Positions 8,387-16,985 are shown, counted from the stretch's first letter. The stretch: DNA of 41,849 nt from Gemmatimonas sp. (GCA_021154285.1 JAJKIV010000152.1:1-41849); one strand, 5' to 3'. The notes: a model not told the origin generated them from the letters alone. Numbers and translations: made by a program.

Positions 8387-9120
8387 TCCACGACATCTGG
8401 ACGGTTGTCTGGAAAGAGTGGCAGGAGTTTCGCGATCAGTTGCTCTCGCTTAGGCGCGGCGGCCTCTCGGCGTTGATTCTCGCGCTGATCCTCGGAGTCG
8501 TGGCGCCGGTGCAGCTTGGCGCCGAATGGGTCGAGTCGCGCCTGATCATCGGCTATTGGCCTTTCCTTGCCGCGACGATGGTGTCCTCGCTCATCGCAGA
8601 TTCGGTTGCGGGAGAGCGAGAACGGCACACCCTCGAGACACTCCTCGCAAGCCGCCTCTCCGATTCGGCAATCCTGATCGGCAAGATCATCGCGGCCGTG
8701 ATGTATGGCGTTGGGTTCGCCGTCGCAAACCTGGCGATCGGCCTCATCGCGGTAAACGTTGCTCATGGCGAGAACGGATTGATCCTCTTCGCCCCACAAC
8801 GGTTCATGGTGACGATCGTCTTCACGATCCTGGCATCGCTTCTCATGGCCGGTATTGGCGTTTTCATCTCCCTTCGTGCATCGACAGTCAAACAGGCGCA
8901 GCAGGCGTTCGGGATCGCGATCATCGTCCTCACGATGGGGCCGCTCCTGCTGTTCAACGCTCTGAGCTACGAAACCCGCACCGCATTCATCGCCCGCCTC
9001 GGCCGCGTCGGAGAGACGCGTATCGAGGCTTATGTCGTGGCGGGACTGTTCGTTCTGTCAGCGATCGTGATCGCAGGGGCACTCGCCAGGTTCAAGCGGG
9101 GAAAGCTCGTCTTCGACTGA
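8383..9120 (+). CDS. ABC-2 type transporter permease
   Basis: This integral membrane protein of 245 residues has about six hydrophobic segments. The first begins near GGLSALILALILGVVAP, and a cytoplasmic segment SVAGERERHTLETLLASRL follows the second. The ERE..TLE.LL motif is typical of ABC-2 permeases such as NatB and YhaP. The GTG start overlaps the ATPase stop by 4 bases. It presumably dimerises and pairs with the ATPase at 7415-8386. It ends the long plus-strand run that starts at 2722. Confidence 0.85.
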   Translation: MIHDIWTVVWKEWQEFRDQLLSLRRGGLSALILALILGVVAPVQLGAEWVESRLIIGYWPFLAATMVSSLIADSVAGERERHTLETLLASRLSDSAILIGKIIAAVMYGVGFAVANLAIGLIAVNVAHGENGLILFAPQRFMVTIVFTILASLLMAGIGVFISLRASTVKQAQQAFGIAIIVLTMGPLLLFNALSYETRTAFIARLGRVGETRIEAYVVAGLFVLSAIVIAGALARFKRGKLVFD

Positions 9121-9132
9121 CCCCGATCATCG

Positions 9133-9172
9133 GCGGGTTTTCCCGCGGTATCGCTAACCGCTATATTCACTT
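9133..9172 (+). promoter_or_regulatory. possible promoter and small hairpin before the cysteine desulfurase
   Basis: A short hairpin, GCGGG-TTTT-CCCGC, occupies 9133-9146. TATATT at 9162-9167 lies only five bases before the ATG at 9173, and I see no Shine-Dalgarno sequence. If TATATT is a -10 element, transcription would begin at or very near the ATG, giving a leaderless mRNA. There is no convincing -35 match, so this is tentative. Confidence 0.3.
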
Positions 9173-10333
9173 ATGCCACAGCCCGTATATCTCGATCACG
9201 CCGCGACGACCCCTGTTCGCAAGGAGGTGTTCGAGGTGATGGAGCCGTTTTACGGCCCGCGCTTCGGAAACCCTTCGAGCGTGCACCGTTGGGGACGTGA
9301 GGCACGCGCCGCGCTGGACGAAGCCCGCGAGCGCGTTGCCCGTTGTCTCGGCGCACACCCCGACGAGGTCTGCTTCACGTCAGGTGGTACGGAAGCCGAC
9401 AACCTCGCGGTCCTCGGCCCGCTCCGCTCGCAGGTCGAGAAAGGCCGTCGCGTCATCCTGTCCACACCGATAGAGCACAAGGCAGTGCTCGAGACGGTCC
9501 ATCATGCGGCGCACGATGGGGTGACCGAGCGGATGCTCACCGTCACGAAGGGTGGCATCGTCGATCTTGCTGCCAGCGACGCCGCGATCGACGACTCGGT
9601 TGCGGTCTGCACGGTGATGTGGGTGAACAACGAGGTCGGCACGATCCAGCCCGTCCCCGAGATCGCGGAACGCGTCAAGGCGCGCGGCGGAATCATGCAC
9701 ACCGACGCCGTGCAAGCGTTCGGGAAGATCGACATCAACGTGAGCAAGCTCGGAATCGACCTGCTCTCGATCTCCGGCCACAAGATCGGCGCGCCCAAGG
9801 GTGTTGGCGCGATGTACATCCGACGCGGAACGCGGATCGATCCGCTTTTTCATGGCGGGTCGCAGGACCGTGGCCGCCGCCCGGGCACCGAGAACGTCGC
9901 TTACGCCGTGGCGCTTTCCCGTGCCGCGGAACTCGCCGTCGAGGAGCGCGAAACCGAATGGGCCCGCGTCGAGTCGCTTCGTGACTCGCTCGAAGAAGGA
10001 TTGCTCGCTCGCATTCCTGACGCCGTGGTGCACGGGCGTGGCGCCCCGCGTGCGCCGCACGTCCTCAACATCTCGGTCCCGGGCACGGACAGCGAGTCGC
10101 TGCTCATGGCGCTCGATCTCGCCGGAGTGGCGGCATCTGCCGGCTCGGCGTGTCAGAGCGGAAACGTGACCCCGTCGCACGTGCTGCTCGCGATGGGCGT
10201 CAAGGCCGACCTCGCGATCGCCGCCGTGCGCATGAGCCTCGGGTCGCTCACGACTCCCGAGCACATCACGCGCGTGGTGGAGCTCTTCCCTGCCCTCATC
10301 GCGAAGGCACGCCGCCTGTCCGGCGCAGCCTAA
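9173..10333 (+). CDS. cysteine desulfurase (IscS/NifS family)
   Basis: This PLP enzyme takes sulphur from L-cysteine as a persulphide and releases alanine. The 386-residue protein has the N-terminal YLDHAATTPVR motif, the PLP lysine in SGHKIGAPKG (K204) and the catalytic cysteine loop SAGSACQSG (C327). The neighbour seven bases downstream is mnmA, so its main job here is probably to feed sulphur to tRNA thiolation, possibly alongside Fe-S assembly. The stop TAA is part of a GCCTAACG octamer (10328-10335). The gene could be called iscS, but without an isc operon I leave the symbol open. Confidence 0.92.
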   Translation: MPQPVYLDHAATTPVRKEVFEVMEPFYGPRFGNPSSVHRWGREARAALDEARERVARCLGAHPDEVCFTSGGTEADNLAVLGPLRSQVEKGRRVILSTPIEHKAVLETVHHAAHDGVTERMLTVTKGGIVDLAASDAAIDDSVAVCTVMWVNNEVGTIQPVPEIAERVKARGGIMHTDAVQAFGKIDINVSKLGIDLLSISGHKIGAPKGVGAMYIRRGTRIDPLFHGGSQDRGRRPGTENVAYAVALSRAAELAVEERETEWARVESLRDSLEEGLLARIPDAVVHGRGAPRAPHVLNISVPGTDSESLLMALDLAGVAASAGSACQSGNVTPSHVLLAMGVKADLAIAAVRMSLGSLTTPEHITRVVELFPALIAKARRLSGAA

Positions 10334-10340
10334 CGATCGA

Positions 10341-11444
10341 ATGAGCGAGCGGGTACTGGTCGCGATGTCGGGCGGCGTGGATTCATCGGTCGCCGCCGCC
10401 CTGCTTCACGAGCAGGGCTACGAGGTCATCGGCGCCACGATGAAGCTGTTCTGCTACGGCGACGACGTCCCCGACCGCCCGTGCTGCTCGCTCGATTCCA
10501 TCAACGACGCGCGGCGCGTGTGCGAGCGACTGGGCGTCCCGCACTACGTGCTCAACCTCGAGAGCGCATTCGGGCGCGACGTGATCGATGACTTCGTGAC
10601 ACAGTACGCCGCCGGTCGGACGCCGATCCCGTGCGTCCGATGCAATACGTTCACGAAGTTCCGCGATCTGCTCCACAAGGCCGACGCGCTGGACGCCCAG
10701 TGGATCGCGACCGGTCACTACGCGCGCACGCGATCAGGCGAGCTGCTGCGCGGGCAGGACACGACCAAGGACCAGAGCTACTTCCTCTGGGGGATCGACC
10801 GCTCGGTCGTTAGGCGCATGCTGCTCCCGGTCGGCGAGATGACGAAGCCCGAGACACGTGAACGTGCCCGGGCGCTCGGCCTCACGGTCGTCGCCGACAA
10901 GGTGGAGAGCCAGGATATCTGCTTCGTTCCCGACGGCGACCATGCGAAGGTGATCGCTCGCCGCCTTGGGCGTGATACCCCGTCGCTGTCGCGCGGCCCG
11001 GTCGTGTTGTTCGACGGCACTGTCGTCGGGGAGCATGACGGCTACGCGCGGTATACGATCGGCCAACGCCGCGGCGTTCCGGGCGGGTTCGCGGAGGCAA
11101 TGTACGTGGTGGCGATTCGTCCCGCGGACCGCGCGGTCGTCATCGGACCACGTGCGGCACTCCTCGGGCGTGGTGTGGTTGCCCGCGAGATGAACTGGCT
11201 CGTCGATCCCATGCCGGTCGGTGCGCGCGTCGAGGTGCAGGTGCGCCATCGCGCGCACGCGACGCCAGCGGAAATCGTTAGGGTCGACGGCGCCGAAGTT
11301 GAGCTGGCACTGGAGGAGCCGGTGTCCGCCATCACTCCGGGCCAGTCCCTCGTGCTCTACGACGGGGACCGGGTCCTGGGCGGCGGGTTCATCGAGCGTG
11401 GTGGCGCCGGCGCGCGTACCGCGCTTCCCGTGCTCGCGGCATAG
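10341..11444 (+). CDS. mnmA: tRNA-specific 2-thiouridylase MnmA
   Basis: The enzyme thiolates U34 in the anticodons of Lys, Glu and Gln tRNAs, using ATP and a persulphide. The 367-residue protein has the PP-loop SGGVDSS at residues 10-16. The nucleophilic cysteine is probably C101 (in CVRCN, after C98) and the persulphide-carrying cysteine is C194 in SQDICFVPDG. The TGHYAR motif and the C-terminal beta-barrel region (YTIGQRRGVPGG onward) are intact. It follows the cysteine desulfurase by 7 bases and converges with dnaJ across an 11-base gap with no visible terminator. Confidence 0.95.
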   Translation: MSERVLVAMSGGVDSSVAAALLHEQGYEVIGATMKLFCYGDDVPDRPCCSLDSINDARRVCERLGVPHYVLNLESAFGRDVIDDFVTQYAAGRTPIPCVRCNTFTKFRDLLHKADALDAQWIATGHYARTRSGELLRGQDTTKDQSYFLWGIDRSVVRRMLLPVGEMTKPETRERARALGLTVVADKVESQDICFVPDGDHAKVIARRLGRDTPSLSRGPVVLFDGTVVGEHDGYARYTIGQRRGVPGGFAEAMYVVAIRPADRAVVIGPRAALLGRGVVAREMNWLVDPMPVGARVEVQVRHRAHATPAEIVRVDGAEVELALEEPVSAITPGQSLVLYDGDRVLGGGFIERGGAGARTALPVLAA

Positions 11445-11455
11445 CATTACGCCCT

Positions 11456-12616
11456 TTAGTACTTCAGGCCACCGGCCTCCGCGAACTCCCGCATCATCCG
11501 CTCCTGCTCTTCCGTCAGCTTCTCCGGAACGGAGATCTGCACCTCGATGATCAGGTCACCCCGCTGACCGTCTTTCGCGATGCCCTGGCCGCGAACGCGG
11601 AAGCGTCGTCCCGATGCGGTGCCTGCCGGGATCCGAATCGCCACGCGCTTTTTTTCGAGCGTCGTCACGCTGATCTTCGAGCCTAACGTCGCCTGCGCAA
11701 TGTTGATCGGGACCGTCGCGACGAGATCCAACCCGTCGCGCTTGTAGAAGCGATCCGGCTGTACCTGAAGCGTGATCACGAGATCGCCCGGCGGCGCACC
11801 GGCCGATCCTCGGCCACCCTGCCCCTTGAGCCGAATCTTGGTACCGGTATCGGATCCGGCCGGGACGGTGATCATCACCTTCTTCCGGTTGCGCACTTCC
11901 CCCGCGCCGCCGCATTTGGGTCATCGCTCGGAAGGAATCTGTCCGCGACCGAGACACATCGGGCAGGGACGGTTTACCGCGAATCCGCCCTGACCGAACG
12001 AGATCACGCCGCGTCCATTGCACTCGGGACACACTTTCAGTGTCGCGCCGGGTGCGGCACCCGACCCGTTACAGACGTCGCACTCCTCGTTCACCTCGAG
12101 CTCGACCGAGACCTTGTCGCCCGTCGCCGCGACGCGGAACGGGACGTCGAGCATCGTTTCGACGGTTTGGCCGCGCTGCTCTTCCCGCTGACGGGACGCG
12201 CCACCTCGTTGCGCGCCACCGCCACCGAACATCGACGCGAACAAGTCGCCGAGGGCGCCGATGCCGCCGATGTCGAAGTCCTGGAAACGGAAGTCCTGCT
12301 CGCGGCCGGCGCCACCGCCGGTACCGCCGGGTCGAGGCGCACCGGATGGTCGCGGCCCGCCGCGGGCCCCGCCGCCCCCGAAACCGCCGAACGCCCCGAG
12401 CCGACGCATGTCGTCGTACTGTTTCCGCTTTTCAGCGTCGCCCAGGACCGTGTACGCCTCGGAGATCTCCTTGAAGCGCTCCGCGGCCTTGGCGTCGTTC
12501 GGGTTCTTGTCCGGGTGGTGCTTGGCAGCGAGTCGGCGGTACTGCTTCTTGATCTCGTCCTGTGATGCCGATGACGAGACGCCGAGGACCGCGTAGAAGT
12601 CCTTCGTTTGCGCCAT
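11456..12616 (-). CDS. dnaJ: chaperone DnaJ with an in-frame TGA at a zinc-ligand cysteine
   Basis: DnaJ stimulates the ATPase of DnaK and delivers substrates. Residues 1-70 are a J domain with HPD at 34-36. A Gly-rich linker spans about 74-140. The zinc domain has CDVCNGSG (179-186), CPECNGRG (196-203) and CPMCLGRG (218-225). Codon 232 (11923-11921) is TGA, and translation in the same frame continues [14 protein letters not shown] and then a normal C-terminal domain to a stop at 11456. The TGA sits exactly where the first cysteine of the fourth CxxCxGxG motif belongs. Options are a nonsense mutation, a base-calling error (TGC or TGT to TGA), or recoding as selenocysteine. The rest of the 386-codon gene looks functional. 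It lies 20 bases after grpE. Confidence 0.9.
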
Positions 12617-12636
12617 GTGATCAGGTCAGCGTGTCT

Positions 12637-13275
12637 TCAGCCGTTCCACTGCTTCACGACGACGCGTGCCGGCCGGAGCAGCTGTCCGTTGAACACATAG
12701 CCGCGCTGGTAGACTTTCCCCACCAAATGGTCGTCCTCGGCCGAAAGTGCTGGCTCGGTGCCAACCGCCTCGTGGACTTTCGGGTCGAACGGCTGATCGA
12801 GCGGATCGACGACCTCCAGCCCGTTGCCCGCGAGCGACTTCAGCATCTTCCGCTCGACCATGTCCACGCCCTGGACGACCGTCGCCGCGTCCACAGTGGC
12901 TGGATCGACGTGGGCAAACCGCGTGAGGTCATCGAGCGCGTCGATGAGACCGCGCACCATCTCGCCCTGAGCGCGCGACCCGGCCTCCTGGCGTTCCCGT
13001 GCGGCTCGTTTGCGGAAGTTGTCGTACTCAGCCGCCAGTCGGAGATGCTTGTCACGCTGCTCGTCGACCCGTCGCTGCCAGTCATCGCGGGACGAGAGCT
13101 CGGCCACGTCGCTGCCCGTGTCGGGCGCTCCGCTTCCGTCCCCCTGCTCCGTGACGGGGGCCTGGTCCGTTGGCGACTGATCGTCCTCGCCGTTCACGGA
13201 TGCGCTGCCGCGGGCGCCGCGCTCGTAGGCGTCCTCGGAGTTCGATGGATCGGAGTTTCGTTTCCTATCGTTCAT
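12637..13275 (-). CDS. grpE: nucleotide exchange factor GrpE
   Basis: GrpE releases ADP from DnaK in the DnaK-DnaJ cycle. The protein has 212 residues from the chosen ATG at 13275 (MNDRKRNSD). The frame is open further upstream, but that part does not look like coding sequence. A disordered acidic N-terminus (about 60 residues) leads into a long coiled coil (WQRRVDEQRDKHLRLAAEYDNFRKR) and the C-terminal beta domain with the conserved end GYVFNGQLLRPARVVVKQ. It is followed by dnaJ. No dnaK or hrcA is in the window, and I found no CIRCE-type operator upstream. Confidence 0.92.
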   Translation of the reverse strand: MNDRKRNSDPSNSEDAYERGARGSASVNGEDDQSPTDQAPVTEQGDGSGAPDTGSDVAELSSRDDWQRRVDEQRDKHLRLAAEYDNFRKRAARERQEAGSRAQGEMVRGLIDALDDLTRFAHVDPATVDAATVVQGVDMVERKMLKSLAGNGLEVVDPLDQPFDPKVHEAVGTEPALSAEDDHLVGKVYQRGYVFNGQLLRPARVVVKQWNG

Positions 13276-13385
13276 TGAACGCTGCTGGTGTGCGGTGAAA
13301 TGTCTTCGGAGCGCGAGCGGCGTGCAACCGAGTGGCACACCGAACGGTAGGTGAGTTTGACGGGCAACGCGCGTGCCCCGGGAGA

Positions 13386-13402
13386 TCTGCCGATGCGGCA
13401 GA
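13386..13402. repeat. 7-base-arm hairpin between cinA and grpE
   Basis: TCTGCCG and CGGCAGA are perfect arms around ATG. It lies about 30 bases after the cinA stop in the 158-base gap before grpE. There is no T-run after it on the minus strand, so a terminator role is unproven. A regulatory hairpin or operator for grpE-dnaJ is possible. Confidence 0.35.
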
Positions 13403-13433
13403 CCGGGAAATTCGACTCTGACCACAATTCCCT

Positions 13434-14675
13434 CTAGAGCATGCGGCGCAGAATGTCGAGGGCTGCCTGGGTGGATCGGAACCGTATTTCGGCTCGGTCG
13501 CCAATGAAGCGCGAGCCGTGCGTCCTCACGGTTCCCTGAACGTCGACGCCAATCCAGACGAGCCCCACAGGCTTGTCGGCCGTCCCCCCACCAGGCCCGG
13601 CAACCCCGGTGATCGACATCCCGACCTCTGCGCCAACCAGTCGTCGGACACCGGCCGCCATCTCGATTGCCACCTGCTCGCTCACGGCGCCGTGAGCGTC
13701 GAGCGTCTCCTGCTGGACGCCGAGCACCCCGCGCTTCACGTCGTTCGAGTACGCGATCACTCCGCCGAGTACGACAGAGCTGGACCCAGGGATCGCAGTG
13801 AGGCGCGCGCCGAGCAGGCCTCCGGTACAGCTTTCGGCGACGGCGATGTGGAGCGCGCGGGCCTCACAGGCCTGCAGAATGGTCGCCGCCAGGTCGGTTC
13901 CGTCCTCGCCGTATGCATAACGCGAGATGAGCTCACGCAACTGCGAGGCGGCCTGGTTCAGCGCTTCATCGGCCTCGATCCCACCGCGGCCGCGCGACGT
14001 TAGGCGCAGGTCGACGCCCTCCTGCCCCGGCAGGTAGGCGAGCGACAGCCCGTCGACGCCAGACGCCAGAGGCCCGAGCACGTCCGCGAGCTTCGACTCC
14101 GCGATTCCGGTGGTCCGAATGGTTCGCGACCTGACCACAGTGAAGGCAGCGTCAAACCGACCCTGCAACCGCGGCAGCAACTCATCGGCCAGCATGCCGC
14201 GCATCTCACGCGGAACGCCCGGCAACATGGCGCACCATCGCCCGCCTTCGTCCTCCAGCCAGATTCCTGGCGCCGTGCCGTGGCGATTCGTGAGGACCGT
14301 TGCGCCGCGCGGGATCATGATCTGACCGCGATTCGACAGCGGGATCTCGCCCCGGCCGCGTTCCCGCCACAGTGCGCAAAGCGCGTCCCACCGCTCCTCG
14401 TCAGGCACCAGGTCGCGGCCGAACAGCTCGGCAATCGCAGGCCGCGTGCGGTCATCGCTCGTGGGGCCGAGGCCACCGGTTGTGATGACGGCACCCGTGC
14501 GGTCGAGCGCCTCGCGAACGGCTTGGGCGATCTCGGCCGCGTCATCACCCACGGTGGCACGTCGTACGATCGATACGCCGATCGAGGCGAGCGTGCGCGC
14601 GAGATGGGCCGCGTTGGTGTCGATTGTGAATCCCAGCAGTAGCTCGTCGCCGATGGTAATCAGTTCCACATTCAT
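13434..14675 (-). CDS. cinA: CinA family protein (nicotinamide-nucleotide amidohydrolase, PncC domain)
   Basis: This 413-residue protein has two domains. The N-terminal MoaB/MogA-like domain (MNVELITIGDELLLG and TTGGLGPTSDDRTRPA) probably acts on ADP-ribose-type nucleotides. The C-terminal PncC domain (AVAESCTGGLLGARLTAIPG and SITGVAGPGGGT) deamidates NMN to recycle NAD. I chose the ATG at 14675 because MNVELITIGDE matches family N-termini. An earlier in-frame start adds only six residues. CinA is also linked with competence in some bacteria. It follows pgsA by 31 bases. Confidence 0.9.
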   Translation of the reverse strand: MNVELITIGDELLLGFTIDTNAAHLARTLASIGVSIVRRATVGDDAAEIAQAVREALDRTGAVITTGGLGPTSDDRTRPAIAELFGRDLVPDEERWDALCALWRERGRGEIPLSNRGQIMIPRGATVLTNRHGTAPGIWLEDEGGRWCAMLPGVPREMRGMLADELLPRLQGRFDAAFTVVRSRTIRTTGIAESKLADVLGPLASGVDGLSLAYLPGQEGVDLRLTSRGRGGIEADEALNQAASQLRELISRYAYGEDGTDLAATILQACEARALHIAVAESCTGGLLGARLTAIPGSSSVVLGGVIAYSNDVKRGVLGVQQETLDAHGAVSEQVAIEMAAGVRRLVGAEVGMSITGVAGPGGGTADKPVGLVWIGVDVQGTVRTHGSRFIGDRAEIRFRSTQAALDILRRML

Positions 14676-14706
14676 GGAACGAAACCTACCCACTATTCGC
14701 TAGCGG

Positions 14707-15435
14707 CTACCGGTTCGCTTCTCTCGCCGAGCTGCCGAGGATGTAGCCATACCGCCGCGCGTAGAGCGCGAGCGAGTACAGGGTCAACGCGACTGCGCCA
14801 ACCATCGACGCGGCGGCCACGCAGCCGTTGAATAGCGCGAAGTGGCGCCACCAGTCGGACGTCCAGTGCTGGTCGGCGGCGAGCGCGGCGGCAAAGAACC
14901 AGAAGAAGGATGCGCCAGCCCAGATCGACTGGAAGGCCGTCTTCCACTTCGCGGGCCCGATCGCCGAGATGATCAGGCCGCGTCGCGCGGCGAACTGCCG
15001 GAACAGAGTCATGATCAGCTCGCGGCCAAGCACGATGAGCACGACCCAGAGCGGGAACGCCACAAGTCCGATCGGTGTGACGACTGGCCACGCCTCATGC
15101 GGGCCGGCCATGACAGGCCCGATCGTATTGGGGAGCGCCCAATCGTCAGGGAGAGGGAGCGCCGACACAAGGGGCAGGCCGCGCGTGAGCCACCACATGG
15201 GCGCGAGCGTGCACAGGAGCAGAAGCTTGTCGGCGAGCGGGTCAAGCAGGCGACCGAGGTCCGTCACGAGATTGCGGGAACGCGCCAACTTCCCGTCATA
15301 GTAGTCGGTCACCGCGGCGGCGACGTACAGAACCCACCCTGCCAGCCGAAGGGGCCAGGAAGGCATGACGATCATCCACGCGATGGCCGGCGCGACGGCA
15401 ATGCGAGCAGCGGTGATCGCGTTAGGCAGGTTCAC
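14707..15435 (-). CDS. pgsA: CDP-diacylglycerol--glycerol-3-phosphate 3-phosphatidyltransferase
   Basis: This membrane enzyme makes phosphatidylglycerol phosphate. The 242-residue protein carries the full CDP-alcohol phosphotransferase motif with D44, D47-G48, A51-R52, G61, D65 and D69. Several hydrophobic helices follow, and the N-terminus MNLPNAITAARIAVAP is classic. It is longer than the usual 180-200 residues because of an insertion of about 30 residues (TRGLPLVSALPLPDDWALPN and the region after it) and an extended C-terminus. The TAA of a GCCTAACG octamer is read out of frame within the start region as Pro-Asn (15420-15427). Confidence 0.9.
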   Translation of the reverse strand: MNLPNAITAARIAVAPAIAWMIVMPSWPLRLAGWVLYVAAAVTDYYDGKLARSRNLVTDLGRLLDPLADKLLLLCTLAPMWWLTRGLPLVSALPLPDDWALPNTIGPVMAGPHEAWPVVTPIGLVAFPLWVVLIVLGRELIMTLFRQFAARRGLIISAIGPAKWKTAFQSIWAGASFFWFFAAALAADQHWTSDWWRHFALFNGCVAAASMVGAVALTLYSLALYARRYGYILGSSAREANR

Positions 15436-15501
15436 GAAGTCGTTGGCCTGGGGGACCTGGGGGATGTGATTCCGGTCATCCGGCCGCCCGCAGCGGCGCT
15501 G

Positions 15502-16179
15502 CTACGCGAGCGACTTGAGGACCAGCTTGCTCACAGCTTTCAGCGTATCGAACACACCGTCGCCGCTGACCGCGACCGCCTCGAAATATGTCGCGCGCTC
15601 AACCCACTCACCGGAGGGAATCTGCTCCACGAGGTTCTCGCCGGCGTGGAAGGGATCCGGCGCAATTCGCTGGCGAGCGCCATCGCTTACTTCCCAGCCC
15701 GGGTTCAGCTGCGCCTGCAGGTCGCGAACGGGCGCGGCGTTCGGCAGGTCGCGTTTGTTGTACTGGATCACGAACGGCATCTTCGTGAGGTCGTACCCGT
15801 ACTCGGCCATGTTGTCGTACAGGTTCTGCATCGATTCCTGGTTCGCTTCCATCCGCTCCATCTGCGAGTCGGCGACGAACACGATCCCGTCGACTCCCTT
15901 GAGAATGAGCTTGCGGCTCGCATTGTAGTACACCTGGCCGGGCACGGTGTACAGATGGAACCGGGTCTTGAAGCCGCGAATCGTCCCCAGATCGACAGGG
16001 AGAAAGTCGAAGAACAGCGTGCGCTCGGTCTCGGTGGCGAGCGAGATGAGCTTGCCGCGCGTGCTCGGCGAGACCTTGCCGTACACGTGCTCGAGATTCG
16101 TCGTCTTGCCGCCGAGCCCGGGACCGTAATAGACGATTTTGCAGTTGATCTCGCGCGAGGCGTAGTTGATCATCGACAT
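15502..16179 (-). CDS. mglA: MglA-type small Ras-like GTPase
   Basis: MglA is the polarity switch of gliding and twitching motility, cycling between GTP and GDP at the cell poles. The P-loop GPGLGGKTT is at residues 19-27, the switch region TVPGQ at 78-82, and NKRD at 141-144. As in other MglA proteins, the P-loop and switch differ from Ras. The protein has 225 residues against about 195 in Myxococcus. The extra stretch of about 30 residues lies after NKRDLPNA ([13 protein letters not shown] through PSGEWVERA), before the C-terminal [17 protein letters not shown]. MglB is encoded 15 bases upstream. [14 protein letters not shown] matches family starts. Confidence 0.93.
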   Translation of the reverse strand: MSMINYASREINCKIVYYGPGLGGKTTNLEHVYGKVSPSTRGKLISLATETERTLFFDFLPVDLGTIRGFKTRFHLYTVPGQVYYNASRKLILKGVDGIVFVADSQMERMEANQESMQNLYDNMAEYGYDLTKMPFVIQYNKRDLPNAAPVRDLQAQLNPGWEVSDGARQRIAPDPFHAGENLVEQIPSGEWVERATYFEAVAVSGDGVFDTLKAVSKLVLKSLA

Positions 16180-16194
16180 GGCGTCGGCCTCGCG

Positions 16195-16680
16195 TTACTG
16201 GAACAGGCGGTCGATCTCGTCGTCAGCATCGGCGAGAACGTTAGGCTTGCCGGCGCCGGACTGGCCGCGGCTGAACACTTCGTCGAACACCTTGGACAGA
16301 TCCTCGACAGTCTGCCGCATTTTCAGGCGCACCAGTCCGAGAGTCGTTCGGTTGTCGAACAGGACAACGAGAATCACCCGCCGCACCACGTCCGCGAGCA
16401 GCATGGACTCTCGTTCGCCCTGATGGAAAAGCGTGTTGAAGTCGGTCTCGCCGATGAGCTTCGCCAGCTGATCGTTCGCGCTGAAATCGGCAGCGGTCAG
16501 CGTCGCGAACGCGGTCGCGTCGAAGTTCGGTTTCTCGCCGACGGTCGTGACGAGCTGTCCGCTGCGATCGACCAGGAGCGCGCAGCGGGCGTTGCTATCG
16601 TACAGGAATCGTTGCAGCAGCCGGTTGATCGCGCCGAAATCGTCCTCGGTGAACGACCAGCTCGTAGCACCTACGGGCAT
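16195..16680 (-). CDS. mglB: MglB-type Roadblock/LC7 GTPase-activating protein
   Basis: This 161-residue Roadblock/LC7-fold protein is expected to stimulate GTP hydrolysis by MglA and to mark the lagging pole. It has the CALLVDRSGQLVTTVGE strand-turn-strand and a long amphipathic helix near its C-terminus (TVEDLSKVFDEVFSRG). The order mglB-mglA with a 15-base gap is the order in Myxococcus and Thermus. A GCCTAACG octamer (16239-16246) falls in the C-terminal tail, where it is read Pro-Asn. Confidence 0.88.
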   Translation of the reverse strand: MPVGATSWSFTEDDFGAINRLLQRFLYDSNARCALLVDRSGQLVTTVGEKPNFDATAFATLTAADFSANDQLAKLIGETDFNTLFHQGERESMLLADVVRRVILVVLFDNRTTLGLVRLKMRQTVEDLSKVFDEVFSRGQSGAGKPNVLADADDEIDRLFQ

Positions 16681-16707
16681 GGGTTCTCGTGGTTGGGCCG
16701 AAGCTAG

Positions 16708-16983
16708 TCAGGCCAGTTGGCGCTCGACCCGATCGAGGAGTCGGCGGGCGCGGCGCTTGAAATCGGCGCGCCGCTCCCAGCGAATGTAGTCCTCGAGCAG
16801 CCGCGCCGTTTCCGGCGTGCGCTGCCCGCGGAGGTAGCTCAACGCCGCGTAGCGACGCATCGGACGAGCGCTGAACAGGTCTCGTTTGCGCGCGTGCTGT
16901 TCGCGGCTCCACAGCACGAGCCCCGTGGCAAACCCACCCAAGAATCCAAGCGCCACGAGGCGCGTCCGGTTGGCGGTCGACAT
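16708..16983 (-). CDS. small basic single-pass membrane protein, unknown function
   Basis: This 91-residue protein has one predicted membrane helix at about residues 8-25 (RLVALGFLGGFATGLVLW), followed by a strongly basic cytoplasmic part with arginine-rich helices (RRADFKRRARRLLDRVERQ). I do not recognise the family. It starts two bases after the recR stop and precedes mglB, so it is co-transcribed and likely expressed. A role in anchoring a cytoplasmic partner at the membrane would fit its shape but is speculation. Confidence 0.7.
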   Translation of the reverse strand: MSTANRTRLVALGFLGGFATGLVLWSREQHARKRDLFSARPMRRYAALSYLRGQRTPETARLLEDYIRWERRADFKRRARRLLDRVERQLA

Positions 16984-16985
16984 GG

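Noticed and set aside
11456-12616. Frameshift splitting dnaJ into two genes
   Set aside because: Both halves are in the same frame, so it is a single in-frame TGA and not an insertion or deletion.
13276-13433. CIRCE (HrcA) operator or a clear sigma-32 promoter before grpE
   Set aside because: No TTAGCACTC-N9-GAGTGCTAA match and no good CTTGAA/CCCCAT pair can be found. Only a short hairpin is present.
14842-16707. A 621-codon open frame on the plus strand
   Set aside because: It lies antisense to pgsA, mglA and mglB, which are clear homologues. Its translation is low-complexity Arg/His/Glu, as expected from the reverse strand of a high-GC gene.
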